From contig CAKSDA010000072.1 in the NCBI GenBank assembly GCA_934444895.1, positions 1 to 8,354 on the forward strand: a DNA stretch of 8,354 nucleotides, written 5' to 3'. Shown one piece after another: positions 1 to 5,722 of the stretch. The first letter of the stretch is position 1. Each line of letters begins with the position of its first letter. Source of the stretch: an uncultured Eubacteriales bacterium (lineage in GTDB: Bacteria; Bacillota; Clostridia; Oscillospirales; Acutalibacteraceae). A program made the translations under genes and the position numbers. The notes under the pieces are model-generated. The model was given only the letters and a program-made list of their open reading frames with translations, had not been told where the DNA came from and ran no database searches.

Positions 1-92
1 AAAGACGACAAGCCTAAAAATGCCTAAAGATCGCTGTTTTGGGCAGGTTCGGCTTATCCCTGTTTGCCTAGTATTATTTTGTAAAGTAAAAT

Positions 93-120
93 GGCGGGCG
101 AGGAGCATTCCTCACCCGCC
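93..120 (-). terminator. Rho-independent terminator closing the gene array
   Basis: A 12-base stem (ggcgggcgagga / tcctcacccgcc, one imperfect pair) with a 4-base loop lies 42 bases past the stop of the last minus-strand gene. Read on the minus strand it is followed by ATTTTACTTT, a moderate T tract; on the plus strand nothing T-rich follows. It is the only strong terminator I see, and it sits at the downstream end of a run of same-strand genes. That fits a long transcription unit ending here, although promoters inside the array cannot be excluded. Confidence 0.85.
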
Positions 121-162
121 TGTTCATATAATACAGCATTTTACATTTTTTGTCAATGAATA

Positions 163-660
163 CTAACCGATTCTATGCAACTTTGAACTGCCGAATTGAT
201 TTATTATTTGTCCATTATTATATGGCAAAATAATTTGACTGCCATTTTTATCAATATATTTACACAATTCTAAAAGTCTAAAAAAGCCTCTGTAATGATA
301 GGACGCAAATGGGGCATCAGATAATACTATGAATTTTTCTGTACAAAACACCCCTACTATTAACGGTAAAATCTCATAATAAACTGCGTCCGAGGTTTTG
401 ACCGTGCATAGTTCCTTTGAAAATACAGAAAATTCCTTTATTTGATTTTCGCCTACAATTGTGTAAGCTAAAAGCCTTTTTGTTAAGAATAAAATGCCTA
501 TTGCAACCAAAACCCAACTAGCTGCACATAATATAACAATATAATCCTCTCTATCTCTGCTCCAAGCGCAGAAAATCACTGCACCAATAACTATAAATAC
601 AATTAGAAAAATCATAATAAAACTGTTTAGCCACCAATATTTTGATAAATATATTTTCAT
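163..660 (-). CDS. Two-helix membrane protein with PH-like domain, putative immunity protein
   Basis: A protein of 165 residues with two hydrophobic helices (about residues 11-32 and 40-60) followed by a soluble beta-rich region (about 63-147). That region reads like a small bacterial PH-type domain: a YTIVGENQI strand, then EFSVFSKEL, FIVLSDAPF and an IILPY strand near the end. The start is well supported by AGAGGAG eight bases upstream of the ATG. It lies 26 bases after the stop of the orphan tail at 687-914 and is the last gene before the terminator at 93-120. Membrane proteins of this shape occur among immunity proteins of polymorphic toxins, where they would act at the cytoplasmic membrane; that role is inferred from context. 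It could instead be an unrelated small membrane protein. Gene call firm, function weak. Confidence 0.9.
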   Translation of the reverse strand: MKIYLSKYWWLNSFIMIFLIVFIVIGAVIFCAWSRDREDYIVILCAASWVLVAIGILFLTKRLLAYTIVGENQIKEFSVFSKELCTVKTSDAVYYEILPLIVGVFCTEKFIVLSDAPFASYHYRGFFRLLELCKYIDKNGSQIILPYNNGQIINQFGSSKLHRIG

Positions 661-686
661 ACATATTCTCCTCTAAAACAAATCAA

Positions 687-914
687 TTATACCTTGTAAT
701 ATGGCAACTTTTCCTCCAGCGGTGACAACCCCACATACGACTTATGCAATGCTCCGTCGTATTCCATGGCTTCCCTTGTTCCGTCCGAATCGTAATAATA
801 CCATGTGGTATTATTACGGTCTTTTGCGCTATTATACTGCCGTCCGAGCCTTCGCTTACCAGCAGTCGGACTAACAGACTGCAAAAAGTGTGCTGGGGCA
901 AAGTTCAAAGCCAA
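687..914 (-). pseudogene. Orphan C-terminal reading frame, possible toxin-tip remnant
   Basis: An open frame of about 75 codons whose only upstream initiator is a TTG overlapping the end of the preceding gene (stop at 905-907), with no ribosome binding site. The frame is closed by a TAA slightly further upstream. The second half looks protein-like (TWYYYDSDG, then AMEYDGALHKSYVGL and EEKLPYYKV); the first half (AHFLQSVSPTAGKRRLGRQ) does not obviously belong. TWYYYDSDG recalls glucan- or choline-binding repeats, but one motif is not enough to assign a family. It ends 26 bases before the membrane protein gene at 163-660, like the other orphan tails here that end just before a putative immunity gene. 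A 28-base near-perfect palindrome (791-818) sits inside it. I cannot say whether it is translated. Confidence 0.35.
791..818. repeat. 28-base palindrome
   Basis: The sequence cgtaataatacca is followed by two bases and then its exact reverse complement, giving a 13-base perfect stem with a 2-base loop. Short copies of ccgtccga occur on both sides (781-788 and 840-847). It lies inside the orphan frame 687-914. No T tract follows on either strand, so it does not look like a terminator. It could be a cruciform or protein-binding site, or a recombination scar. Confidence 0.6.
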
Positions 915-1495
915 AAATCTACGGTTTTAGAAAGCTTAACAACCGTTGGTGCAAAGTACTCCTCCATATCATATCCACTGCGAATTAAATTGCGGCGCAC
1001 TGCCAAATACTGTTCAGCCACTTCTTGAGATGGCATTAAGCCAAATTGATTTAACTGCCTTTTTATAGGTGCAAAAGCTTTTTCAACAAATTCAATTTTT
1101 GTTACCATATCCTCATAAAAACAAGATGTTCCCATATTGACATCTGCGTAATCAAAGCCCAAATCCTGCTCAATTGCAATGCTTTCAAAAGTGGTGATGA
1201 TGTTATTTAAGCTTTCAACCTGTAAGCAAAAAATATTAAGTCCTAACTTTTGACAATGGTCTGCGTATCTTTTTAAATACGCCGCGTCAGGCACCGTCCA
1301 AAGTCGATCGTCCAAAAAGCCAAACCACCGCTCCATAGCCTCGCGGTTTAAATTGATCGAATTGCTGTCTGTTCTTTCGTCCAGCGGCCAAGTTTCACAT
1401 GTTCCTATTCCAAAGTAGTTTTTAAGCTCAGATTGAACACCATTGCTACCAATTGCCTTTATAATAAATCCGTTTTTAAACAATGTATTTTTCAT
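905..1495 (-). CDS. Cytosolic protein of unknown family, putative immunity protein
   Basis: A 196-residue soluble protein with no signal peptide or membrane segment. I chose the ATG at 1495 (MKNTLFKNGF) because CAGGTG lies about six bases upstream; an in-frame GTG nine bases earlier (1504) is less likely since it overlaps that site. Visible features are an aromatic N-terminal part (ETWPLDERTDSN, MERWFGFLDDRLW), a central GLNIFCLQVESLN strand, and GFDYADVNMGTSCFYEDM followed by a mostly helical C-terminus ending in VDFWL. I do not recognise the family. Its position in a run of unrelated small genes next to orphan toxin-like tails suggests an immunity role, with no direct support. Its leader (1524-1582) can fold into a nested hairpin. 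Confidence 0.85.
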   Translation of the reverse strand: MKNTLFKNGFIIKAIGSNGVQSELKNYFGIGTCETWPLDERTDSNSINLNREAMERWFGFLDDRLWTVPDAAYLKRYADHCQKLGLNIFCLQVESLNNIITTFESIAIEQDLGFDYADVNMGTSCFYEDMVTKIEFVEKAFAPIKRQLNQFGLMPSQEVAEQYLAVRRNLIRSGYDMEEYFAPTVVKLSKTVDFWL

Positions 1496-1523
1496 GTACA
1501 ACACCTGAAAATTTTGTTATATT

Positions 1524-1582
1524 GCCTCCCTTACCGTGAGAGTAATAGGTGGAGGGATAGACCTATTTCCTCACTTAAAGGC
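1524..1582. other. Structured gap between two genes (nested inverted repeats)
   Basis: The 244-base gap 1496-1739 holds no gene I can defend. It does contain nested complementary arms: gcct (1524-1527) with aggc (1579-1582), gtgag (1536-1540) with ctcac (1570-1574), and aataggt (1544-1550) with acctatt (1561-1567). On the minus strand an AAGGGAGG motif lies about 30 bases ahead of the ATG at 1495, and a CCCTCC that could pair with it lies in the loop of the innermost arm, so two alternative folds are possible. This could be a leader structure or chance. A frame of about 50 codons without an ATG start ends within this stretch (LFLPLSEEIGLSLHLLLSR) and may be another decayed tail. Confidence 0.35.
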
Positions 1583-1739
1583 AAAAATAAAAGCCCTCTG
1601 TTTTGAATGTTTACAAAATATTTACATGCAGCCACTGTACCTGTCATGCACCAGCAAGCATCGCCGCCCAGATACCACAGCACCTGTCAGAGATTTACTG
1701 AAACCTTTAAAAGCTTGGTATAATTGCTTTAAAAAATAA

Positions 1740-2111
1740 TTATTGCTTACGCCAATCGTACTTTTCGCCTTGTGATAAATCAAGTGTCTTTTCATTAATT
1801 GAAACCGCTTTATTATTAATCCAAACAATTTTAGCTTCACGTTCATGATATGCATCGTAAATAATACTTTTTCTATTATTATCTATTATTAAATAAACTC
1901 TAATTGAAAAGTCAACTGTTGCGCCGGGTTCTGTTCTATATGCTTCTAAGTTATATTTACCGTCCGGAGACTGAGAAGCCATTAAAAAAGTTTCCTTGGT
2001 GTTTGTTTTAGAGTTTCCAATATTCAAAATTGGAATAATAAATAAGGTAAACAATACTACTAAAACGACACTTGATATTACAGATAAAACTATCACATTC
2101 GTTTTTTTCAT
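1740..2111 (-). CDS. DUF5412 family membrane-anchored protein
   Basis: A 123-residue protein with an N-terminal anchor (residues about 6-30, after MKKTN) and an extracytoplasmic domain of about 80 residues. The pattern matches my knowledge of the DUF5412 family: SPDGKYNLEAY (48-58), GATVDFSIRVYL (63-74), then EAKIVWINNKAVSINEKTLDL spread over 92-112, and YDWR at the end. AAGGA lies ten bases upstream of the chosen ATG and four bases upstream of an alternative in-frame ATG at 2117, so the start could be two codons earlier. A further upstream ATG (2156) is unlikely because the Shine-Dalgarno lies inside that extension. DUF5412 proteins are typical Firmicute surface proteins of unknown function. 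A protective role against a secreted toxin is an inference from the neighbourhood. Confidence 0.88.
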   Translation of the reverse strand: MKKTNVIVLSVISSVVLVVLFTLFIIPILNIGNSKTNTKETFLMASQSPDGKYNLEAYRTEPGATVDFSIRVYLIIDNNRKSIIYDAYHEREAKIVWINNKAVSINEKTLDLSQGEKYDWRKQ

Positions 2112-2124
2112 AATCATAACATCC

Positions 2125-2235
2125 TTAATTATCTTCGTTGTAAAGCATAATTTCATCTATTATATAAATTTGGCAACAAAAATCATTCATTGAAAGCAAT
2201 GATAAACGAAAAGTTGGATGTACAACCTTGATTTG
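2125..2235 (-). pseudogene. Possible decayed tail upstream of the DUF5412 gene
   Basis: In the 255-base gap 2112-2366, one frame of 36 codons without a convincing start ends in a TAA eight bases before the ATG at 2117. The same frame stays open upstream across a single TAG (2236-2238), with a further twenty-odd codons including IFELPDSVLLSGTGF. The position, ending next to a gene start, resembles the better-supported orphan tails elsewhere in the window. There is no recognisable motif, and the rest of the gap shows no feature I can name. Confidence 0.2.
2187..2202 (-). terminator. Weak hairpin with T-rich flank, possible terminator
   Basis: TCATTG and CAATGA form a perfect 6-base stem around a 4-base loop. 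On the minus strand ATGATTTTTG follows. It is AT-rich and short, about 165 bases past the stop of the lipoprotein gene at 2367, so at best an inefficient terminator or attenuator. Confidence 0.25.
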
Positions 2236-2366
2236 CTAAAAACCTGTGCCTGATAACAAAACCGAATCCGGTAGTTCAAAAATTTTCAAGTGTAGGCAAA
2301 AAATCCAACCCCATAAAACAGTCCTTCAAGTACCGTTATATCTGGACGACAATGCTTACCGGTATT

Positions 2367-2912
2367 TCAAATCAACTCTTCGTTTATGCTTATGATTACA
2401 TTGGAAATATCATATTTAATGGTAATTAAATATCCGTCTTTAGTATAATGAGAAGATTTTTTAGGTGTATCATTTCTGCCAGTATAAAGAAATAAGTATT
2501 CTCCATTAGGATCAATTGCTCTTACTTCATCTAGTAACTGGCCTTTTTTCAGACTGCCAAAATCAGATTTTAATAGCTGCGTGCTGTAAGTCCTTCCCGA
2601 TAGCTTATTACCAAAGCCGTCGAATAAGAATACTACTACACTCTCATCGCCAAGATATGATACTCGATACATTCCGTTATCTTCCCGCAAACATTCAATG
2701 GGATATTGAATGTTTAGCTCGTTCAACGAACCGCTGAAGTTCATAAGCTCCAACAATTCTGTTTCCTCGTATATTTTAGATGCCAAATCAACTAAACTTT
2801 TATCCGACGGAGAAATTTCAACTTCTATGTTGTTTACTCCTTTAGTACAAGAACAAACATTGATCAACAACACTATTACAGCAATTAGAGAAGAATATTT
2901 TATAAATCGCAT
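2367..2912 (-). CDS. Lipoprotein with BamE/SmpA-like C-terminal domain, putative immunity protein
   Basis: A 181-residue protein with a clear signal peptide (MRFIKYSS, then a hydrophobic stretch to residue 19) and two possible lipid-attachment cysteines: C22 in VCSC, or C20. The C-terminal part (119-181) has the layout of a small BamE-like domain: LKKGQLLDEV (121-130), a DPNGEYLFLY strand, a basic loop, and a final pair of strands DGYLITIKYD and NVIISINEEL. GGAGGA stands seven bases before the ATG, so the start is firm. It lies only 54 bases after the stop of the gene at 2967 with no terminator between, so the two are probably co-transcribed. The predicted site is the outer face of the membrane. 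Lipoproteins with this fold often occur among immunity genes of Firmicute polymorphic toxins; no partner is identified here. Confidence 0.9.
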   Translation of the reverse strand: MRFIKYSSLIAVIVLLINVCSCTKGVNNIEVEISPSDKSLVDLASKIYEETELLELMNFSGSLNELNIQYPIECLREDNGMYRVSYLGDESVVVFLFDGFGNKLSGRTYSTQLLKSDFGSLKKGQLLDEVRAIDPNGEYLFLYTGRNDTPKKSSHYTKDGYLITIKYDISNVIISINEELI

Positions 2913-2966
2913 AATATATTCCTCCTGCGTAGTAAATTATTTTGCTTGCAATAAAAATATATAATA

Positions 2967-3503
2967 TTACTTATTAAATTGCCACAGTCTCATAATTCTT
3001 TTTTCATCTTGCGAAAGTAGTCTTATCATTGTAACATCATTGATTGAAATATAAGATAGCCCGTCTTCAAAGCCGTATTCATCGATTTGATGAATACAAT
3101 ATTCGTCATCGGTTACACTTTCGGCAAAACCAACAATATCATTATAGCCGCTATCCATTAATTCGAGCGAAACGATTTGTTTGTTTGATATTGCATATGA
3201 CAGAACAGATTTTAGAATGTTATTGTTCTCAAATTTGATAAGGTAATCAGAAATAGTCCTTTCAGCGCAGAGTTTTTCCATTTTAGCTGAATATTGGCCA
3301 TTTATTTCAACTCTAATAACTTTTTCAACATCCATTACTGTTATTCCATCTTCTTCACCATCAGGTGAAATCATTTGAATGGCAATTTCTTTTTCACTCA
3401 CTGCAAATACTTTACCAAAATGAAATTTGTCAGTGTCATTACAGTCTGTATAAATAGATGCTAAACTTTTTGTATCACATAGATTAAATAATATATTTAA
3501 CAT
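2967..3503 (-). CDS. Tandem-duplicated SH3/Sm-like protein, putative immunity protein
   Basis: A 178-residue cytosolic protein made of two copies of a beta-rich unit. Copy one spans about residues 28-78 (FGKVFAVSEKEIAIQMI, then DGEEDGITVMDVEKVI and YSAKMEKL). Copy two spans about 120-173 (NDIVGFAESVTDDEYCIHQI, then YGFEDGLSYISINDVTMI and KRIMRL). The shared pattern is a G-hydrophobic strand, a D/E-rich turn, a second strand, G-x-EDG, and an IxDVxxI strand, which suggests an SH3-like or Sm-like barrel. I chose the ATG at 3503 because AAGGGAG lies five bases upstream; the 52 codons of open frame before it have no site of their own and an unrelated composition. A decayed relative of the repeat unit lies at 7440-7673. 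Inferred role: immunity protein. Family not recognised by name. Confidence 0.87.
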   Translation of the reverse strand: MLNILFNLCDTKSLASIYTDCNDTDKFHFGKVFAVSEKEIAIQMISPDGEEDGITVMDVEKVIRVEINGQYSAKMEKLCAERTISDYLIKFENNNILKSVLSYAISNKQIVSLELMDSGYNDIVGFAESVTDDEYCIHQIDEYGFEDGLSYISINDVTMIRLLSQDEKRIMRLWQFNK

Positions 3504-3513
3504 ATTTTCTCCC

Positions 3514-3669
3514 TTATGAAATAGCTCTTGCTGCATTGTCCCATATGATTGGTAACATTGGTAACAGTGGAGCAATTGCTGTGCAGAAACCATAAAAGTC
3601 TGCAAATGGCAATAGAAATTTTTGGGGGGCAATGAGAGAGCAAAACTCGTGGTTTTCACAGTTCACCAT
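3514..3669 (-). CDS. Possible 51-residue ORF between two genes
   Basis: A complete frame from ATG to TAA in the 198-base gap between the genes at 3702 and 2967. It ends eleven bases before the ATG of the latter. The product is hydrophobic and proline/phenylalanine-rich (FCSLIAPQKFLLPFADFYGF, then APLLPMLPIIW). No good ribosome binding site precedes the ATG. The DNA here has a higher GC share than its surroundings, including a run of six G (plus strand). It may be a conserved non-coding or repeated segment rather than a gene, or another decayed tail. Confidence 0.25.
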   Translation of the reverse strand: MVNCENHEFCSLIAPQKFLLPFADFYGFCTAIAPLLPMLPIIWDNAARAIS

Positions 3670-3701
3670 TAAGCTTAAATTTCCGATTTATTATAATCGT
3701 C

Positions 3702-4169
3702 CTACAAAAAACTCTTGGCGCCAACAGCTTCAAAAATCTTAACATCGCCGTTTCTTAAACCGGCAAGCCTCAGTTTTGTTTCAGGATAAGCCACAATACC
3801 TTCGCGGTAGGGCAAAAGTTTATCAGCATATTCATACCTAAATTCATAAATGAATTTACCGTTTTTATCAACAAAAACCGCTCTTCTAACTTCTTCTCGA
3901 ACATTCTCTTTGACTTGAGAAATATCCAGATTCAAATTATATTGATCGGAAAACATCTCACCATCCATATAATTTTCGTTTATAAAATAAGCTCTGTCAA
4001 ACTCAAAATCAAAAATATCCTTTAGCTGTACCTGTCCGGTTTCGGTAAGGCTGTCATACAACTTTCGACAATAGTCGCCCGATGACGGCAACTGTTTTTT
4101 ACACCCGTTAAATAATATCACTGTAATAATTAAAAAAATGATTATATTTAGTCTAAGCTTGCGCCCCAT
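3702..4169 (-). CDS. Small lipoprotein, putative immunity protein
   Basis: A 155-residue protein with a signal peptide (MGRKLRLN, then a hydrophobic core to residue 20) and a lipobox-like FNGC with C23 as the lipidated residue, followed by KKQLPSSG. The mature part has DIFDFEFDRAYFINENY, an EVRRAVFVDKNGKFIYEFRY hairpin and a C-terminal KIFEAVGA strand. I chose the ATG at 4169 because it places the signal peptide at the N-terminus and follows an AGAGGCGGTG element; an upstream ATG at 4217 would put 16 residues ahead of it. It is preceded by a broken toxin-like tail that ends at 4229, sixty bases before this start. The pairing suggests it once protected against that toxin. The family is a Firmicute lipoprotein type I cannot name. 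Confidence 0.87.
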   Translation of the reverse strand: MGRKLRLNIIIFLIITVILFNGCKKQLPSSGDYCRKLYDSLTETGQVQLKDIFDFEFDRAYFINENYMDGEMFSDQYNLNLDISQVKENVREEVRRAVFVDKNGKFIYEFRYEYADKLLPYREGIVAYPETKLRLAGLRNGDVKIFEAVGAKSFL

Positions 4170-4228
4170 TAAGTAAACACCGCCTCTGTGTATTAATTGT
4201 GTCTTAAGTTTTTCCATAGCAGTATTGA

Positions 4229-4366
4229 TTAAACCTTTAATATTATTCCTAGTAGCTTTTCTAAGGGCTCGTCCTATGCATGTTTGCTTTGCACAATATG
4301 ATGCATTGTGTTTTTACTTACAAATATATTTCCAGTACCTCGTTTAAAATTGCAATAAAGTTTCAA
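4229..4366 (-). pseudogene. Broken C-terminal toxin-domain remnant with in-frame stop
   Basis: A frame of 46 codons interrupted by one TAG (4274-4276) that otherwise reads as one domain: KRGTGNIFVSKNTMHHIVQ, then SKHA, stop, DEPLEKLLGIIL. The motif of a G-x-F strand, a tMxHI helix start and KHaW is common at the C-terminal end of polymorphic toxin tips. A TGG to TAG change would restore KHAWDE, a natural sequence. There is no good start (only a TTG at 4366 with no site), so it is a 5'-truncated and nonsense-mutated fragment. It is followed by the lipoprotein gene at 3702-4169. Assignment as a toxin remnant rests on a motif and on position; no catalytic residue can be confirmed. Confidence 0.45.
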
Positions 4367-4382
4367 TTAGTCGCTAACGCGA

Positions 4383-4412
4383 TTAACTATTTTGTTTGTT
4401 AATGTCGCTCAT
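4383..4412 (-). pseudogene. Nine-codon ORF with good ribosome binding site, likely gene-start stub
   Basis: GAGGTG stands five bases before an ATG giving MSDINKQNS and then TAA. The site overlaps the stop region of the DUF4279 gene, so ribosomes could reinitiate here. An imperfect hairpin (4368-4385) overlaps its stop. The most likely reading is the 5' end of a gene whose body was lost when the toxin-like fragment at 4229-4366 was joined to it; a leader peptide is also possible. Confidence 0.3.
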
Positions 4413-4416
4413 TGAT

Positions 4417-4827
4417 TCACCTCACATATAAATCTATTTGAATGGTAGCATTCAAATAATTTACAATGTCAAGAAAATCTCTTTCAAAATACAATGCAGG
4501 CTTATTATTGTCATCAAAAAATGGGATGATATCAAAAACAACCGTTCCTCCGTTTTCATCACAGATCTTTTTGATATCTGGTAGTTTAGCGGATATATTC
4601 CCCATTAACTCATTCAATACAACACCCAAATCCCTTTCTTCTTTTTCTTCTGTTTTTAGCGTCCAAAAACCCTCAATAGGCTTATTTGTCAAAGGTGACA
4701 TTCGTGTTTCATTACGCGTTTTACATTCTGTTGGGGCAATTCCTAAATGCTTTGCGATCGAGTGCTCATCAAAATCATTATCAAAAATCATGTGCATCTC
4801 TGCATAAATTGTACAGTGATTACTCAC
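4417..4827 (-). CDS. DUF4279 domain protein, putative immunity protein to the adjacent toxin tip
   Basis: A 136-residue cytosolic protein that fits the DUF4279 family over its whole length: an opening YAEMHMIFD strand (8-16), FDEHSIAKHLGIAPTE (19-34) with the typical LGI-x-PT, a short loop with a conserved FWTL (54-57), a helix around LGVVLNELMGNI, and a C-terminal ALYFERDFLDIVNYL followed by IQIDLYV. I chose the GTG at 4827: AGGGAG lies nine bases upstream, and the next in-frame ATG (residue 11) would cut the first strand. The start is 13 bases after the stop of the HINT/toxin fragment at 4841-5146, the spacing expected of a toxin/immunity pair. DUF4279 has no established enzymatic role known to me; immunity is inferred from this adjacency. 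Confidence 0.9.
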   Translation of the reverse strand: MSNHCTIYAEMHMIFDNDFDEHSIAKHLGIAPTECKTRNETRMSPLTNKPIEGFWTLKTEEKEERDLGVVLNELMGNISAKLPDIKKICDENGGTVVFDIIPFFDDNNKPALYFERDFLDIVNYLNATIQIDLYVR

Positions 4828-4840
4828 AGATTGTCTCTCC

Positions 4841-5157
4841 CTATTTGGTTTTATAAATTGTATCCATAACAATTTTACCCGCTTTGTTTATAATGTAAAT
4901 AATTCCGGTTTCCTTATCAACAGCCAAATCGTATAGTGAAATTTTCACTTTTTTCCATAAATACTCTTGTTTATAGAATGAGCATTTTTTAAGATTTTTC
5001 TTTGTATAGGAATTAGTAAGCTTATTGAGTACATAGCCTTTGTTGTGAACAAGTATAGAATTTTCTCTGACATAGTATGTATAAAAATCCTCAACCTCAA
5101 AGTTATATACAGTTACAGGTTTATTAATAATTCGTGTTTTACTTTTTCAACAACACC
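4841..5157 (-). pseudogene. Displaced polymorphic-toxin tip: HINT C-terminus plus toxin domain
   Basis: The frame 5146 to 4841 (101 codons) opens with KPVTVYNFEVEDFYTYYV and ILVHN, the unmistakable C-terminal end of a pretoxin HINT (intein-like) domain, whose final His-Asn is the autocleavage site. After it comes a domain of about 65 residues (KGYVLNKLTN, then KKCSFYKQEYLWKKVKI, LYDLAVDKETGIIYIINK, and a basic end) that should be the toxin tip. I do not recognise its family. Just upstream, 5157 to about 5125 reads GVVEKVKHELL in a neighbouring frame, which is the HINT sequence that normally precedes this motif, so one base has been lost around 5120-5125. In-frame TGA and TAA codons lie upstream, and no start codon with a binding site is seen. 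The fragment is therefore a 5'-truncated, probably silent cassette, paired with the DUF4279 gene 13 bases downstream. Confidence 0.82.
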
Positions 5158-5204
5158 TTAATTAAATATATGAACAATCTCATTTATTAATGGAAAACAA
5201 ATTG

Positions 5205-5288
5205 CTATTTCCCATTATAAGCAATCTGATCTTTTGAGTCCAACTCCATAATATTCAACTTGTTAATAGTATCTAATCCAAATAAGTT
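5205..5288 (-). pseudogene. Short orphan frame in the gap after gene 5321
   Basis: A 27-codon frame without a start reads FGLDTINKLNIMELDSKDQI and then AYNGK, TAG. The codons after the stop continue QFVFH before TAA. It reads like protein and could be another decayed tail, cut off where the HINT homology begins (about 5157). No family can be assigned. The rest of the gap 5158-5320 is AT-rich with no other feature. Confidence 0.2.
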
Positions 5289-5320
5289 TCATATTATACT
5301 AAGCAAGACTTGTTTTTTAA

Positions 5321-5629
5321 TTACTCACCAAGTTTAAAATACTCACAAAAGAAGTTTACGCGGTCATCTTCAAAATCCCGAATCTCGTAGGCAAAATCTT
5401 TTTCCCAACCATTTGGAGAATTGTTTATTATTTCAAAGCCTTGTATCGCAATCGGATTTGACACTTCACCAACTCTAAAACTCGATACATTATAAAATGT
5501 TATCATAAAAATTTTATTTTCAAAACATATTTTCCATATTAACTCAAGTTGATTATCTATATTTTTAAGAATCATTTCTACTATTTCAAAACTTTTTCCC
5601 TGAAAAAATTCTACTTGTCCTATTTCCAT
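5321..5629 (-). CDS. Small acidic cytosolic protein, putative immunity protein
   Basis: A 102-residue protein with no signal or membrane segment. It reads as a compact beta-rich domain: an N-terminal helix (FEIVEMILKNIDNQ), LIWKICFENKIFMITFYNVSS, then AIQGFEIINNSPNGWEKD, a YEIRDFEDD turn and a closing NFFCEYFKLG strand. The pattern of a hydrophobic strand ending FYNVSS, an I-x-GFEI strand and a final F-x-C strand is typical of small immunity-like proteins, but I cannot attach a family name. The start is supported by AAGGTG eight bases before the ATG. The gap upstream is about 90 bases, with a stop in a 22-codon frame that overlaps the ribosome binding site. Confidence 0.85.
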   Translation of the reverse strand: MEIGQVEFFQGKSFEIVEMILKNIDNQLELIWKICFENKIFMITFYNVSSFRVGEVSNPIAIQGFEIINNSPNGWEKDFAYEIRDFEDDRVNFFCEYFKLGE

Positions 5630-5722
5630 TTTAATTTCACCTTATAAGTATCCGGAAGGTATAAGCAGAGATATGATACATATAGTAATTAGCAATCGTT
5701 AAGCCCTATCTGCTTCCTAGTG

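Noticed and set aside
1..92. A partial gene at the left edge
   Set aside because: A minus-strand frame is open to the edge but short, lies beyond the terminator and shows no start, binding site or motif.
744..1028. Plus-strand frame of 94 codons
   Set aside because: It runs antisense across two minus-strand frames, has no ribosome binding site and no protein-like pattern.
2230..2399. Plus-strand reading frame through the gap upstream of the DUF5412 gene
   Set aside because: It has no start with a binding site, runs into an antisense overlap with the lipoprotein gene, and shows no motif.
3504..3659. N-terminal extension of the gene at 2967
   Set aside because: The extension has no ribosome binding site, a different composition, and AAGGGAG stands five bases before the internal ATG at 3503.
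4170..4217. N-terminal extension of the lipoprotein at 3702
   Set aside because: It would put 16 residues ahead of an otherwise normal lipoprotein signal peptide.
4466..4807. Plus-strand frame of 113 codons
   Set aside because: It is an exact antisense shadow of the DUF4279 gene, which matches a known family with a good start.
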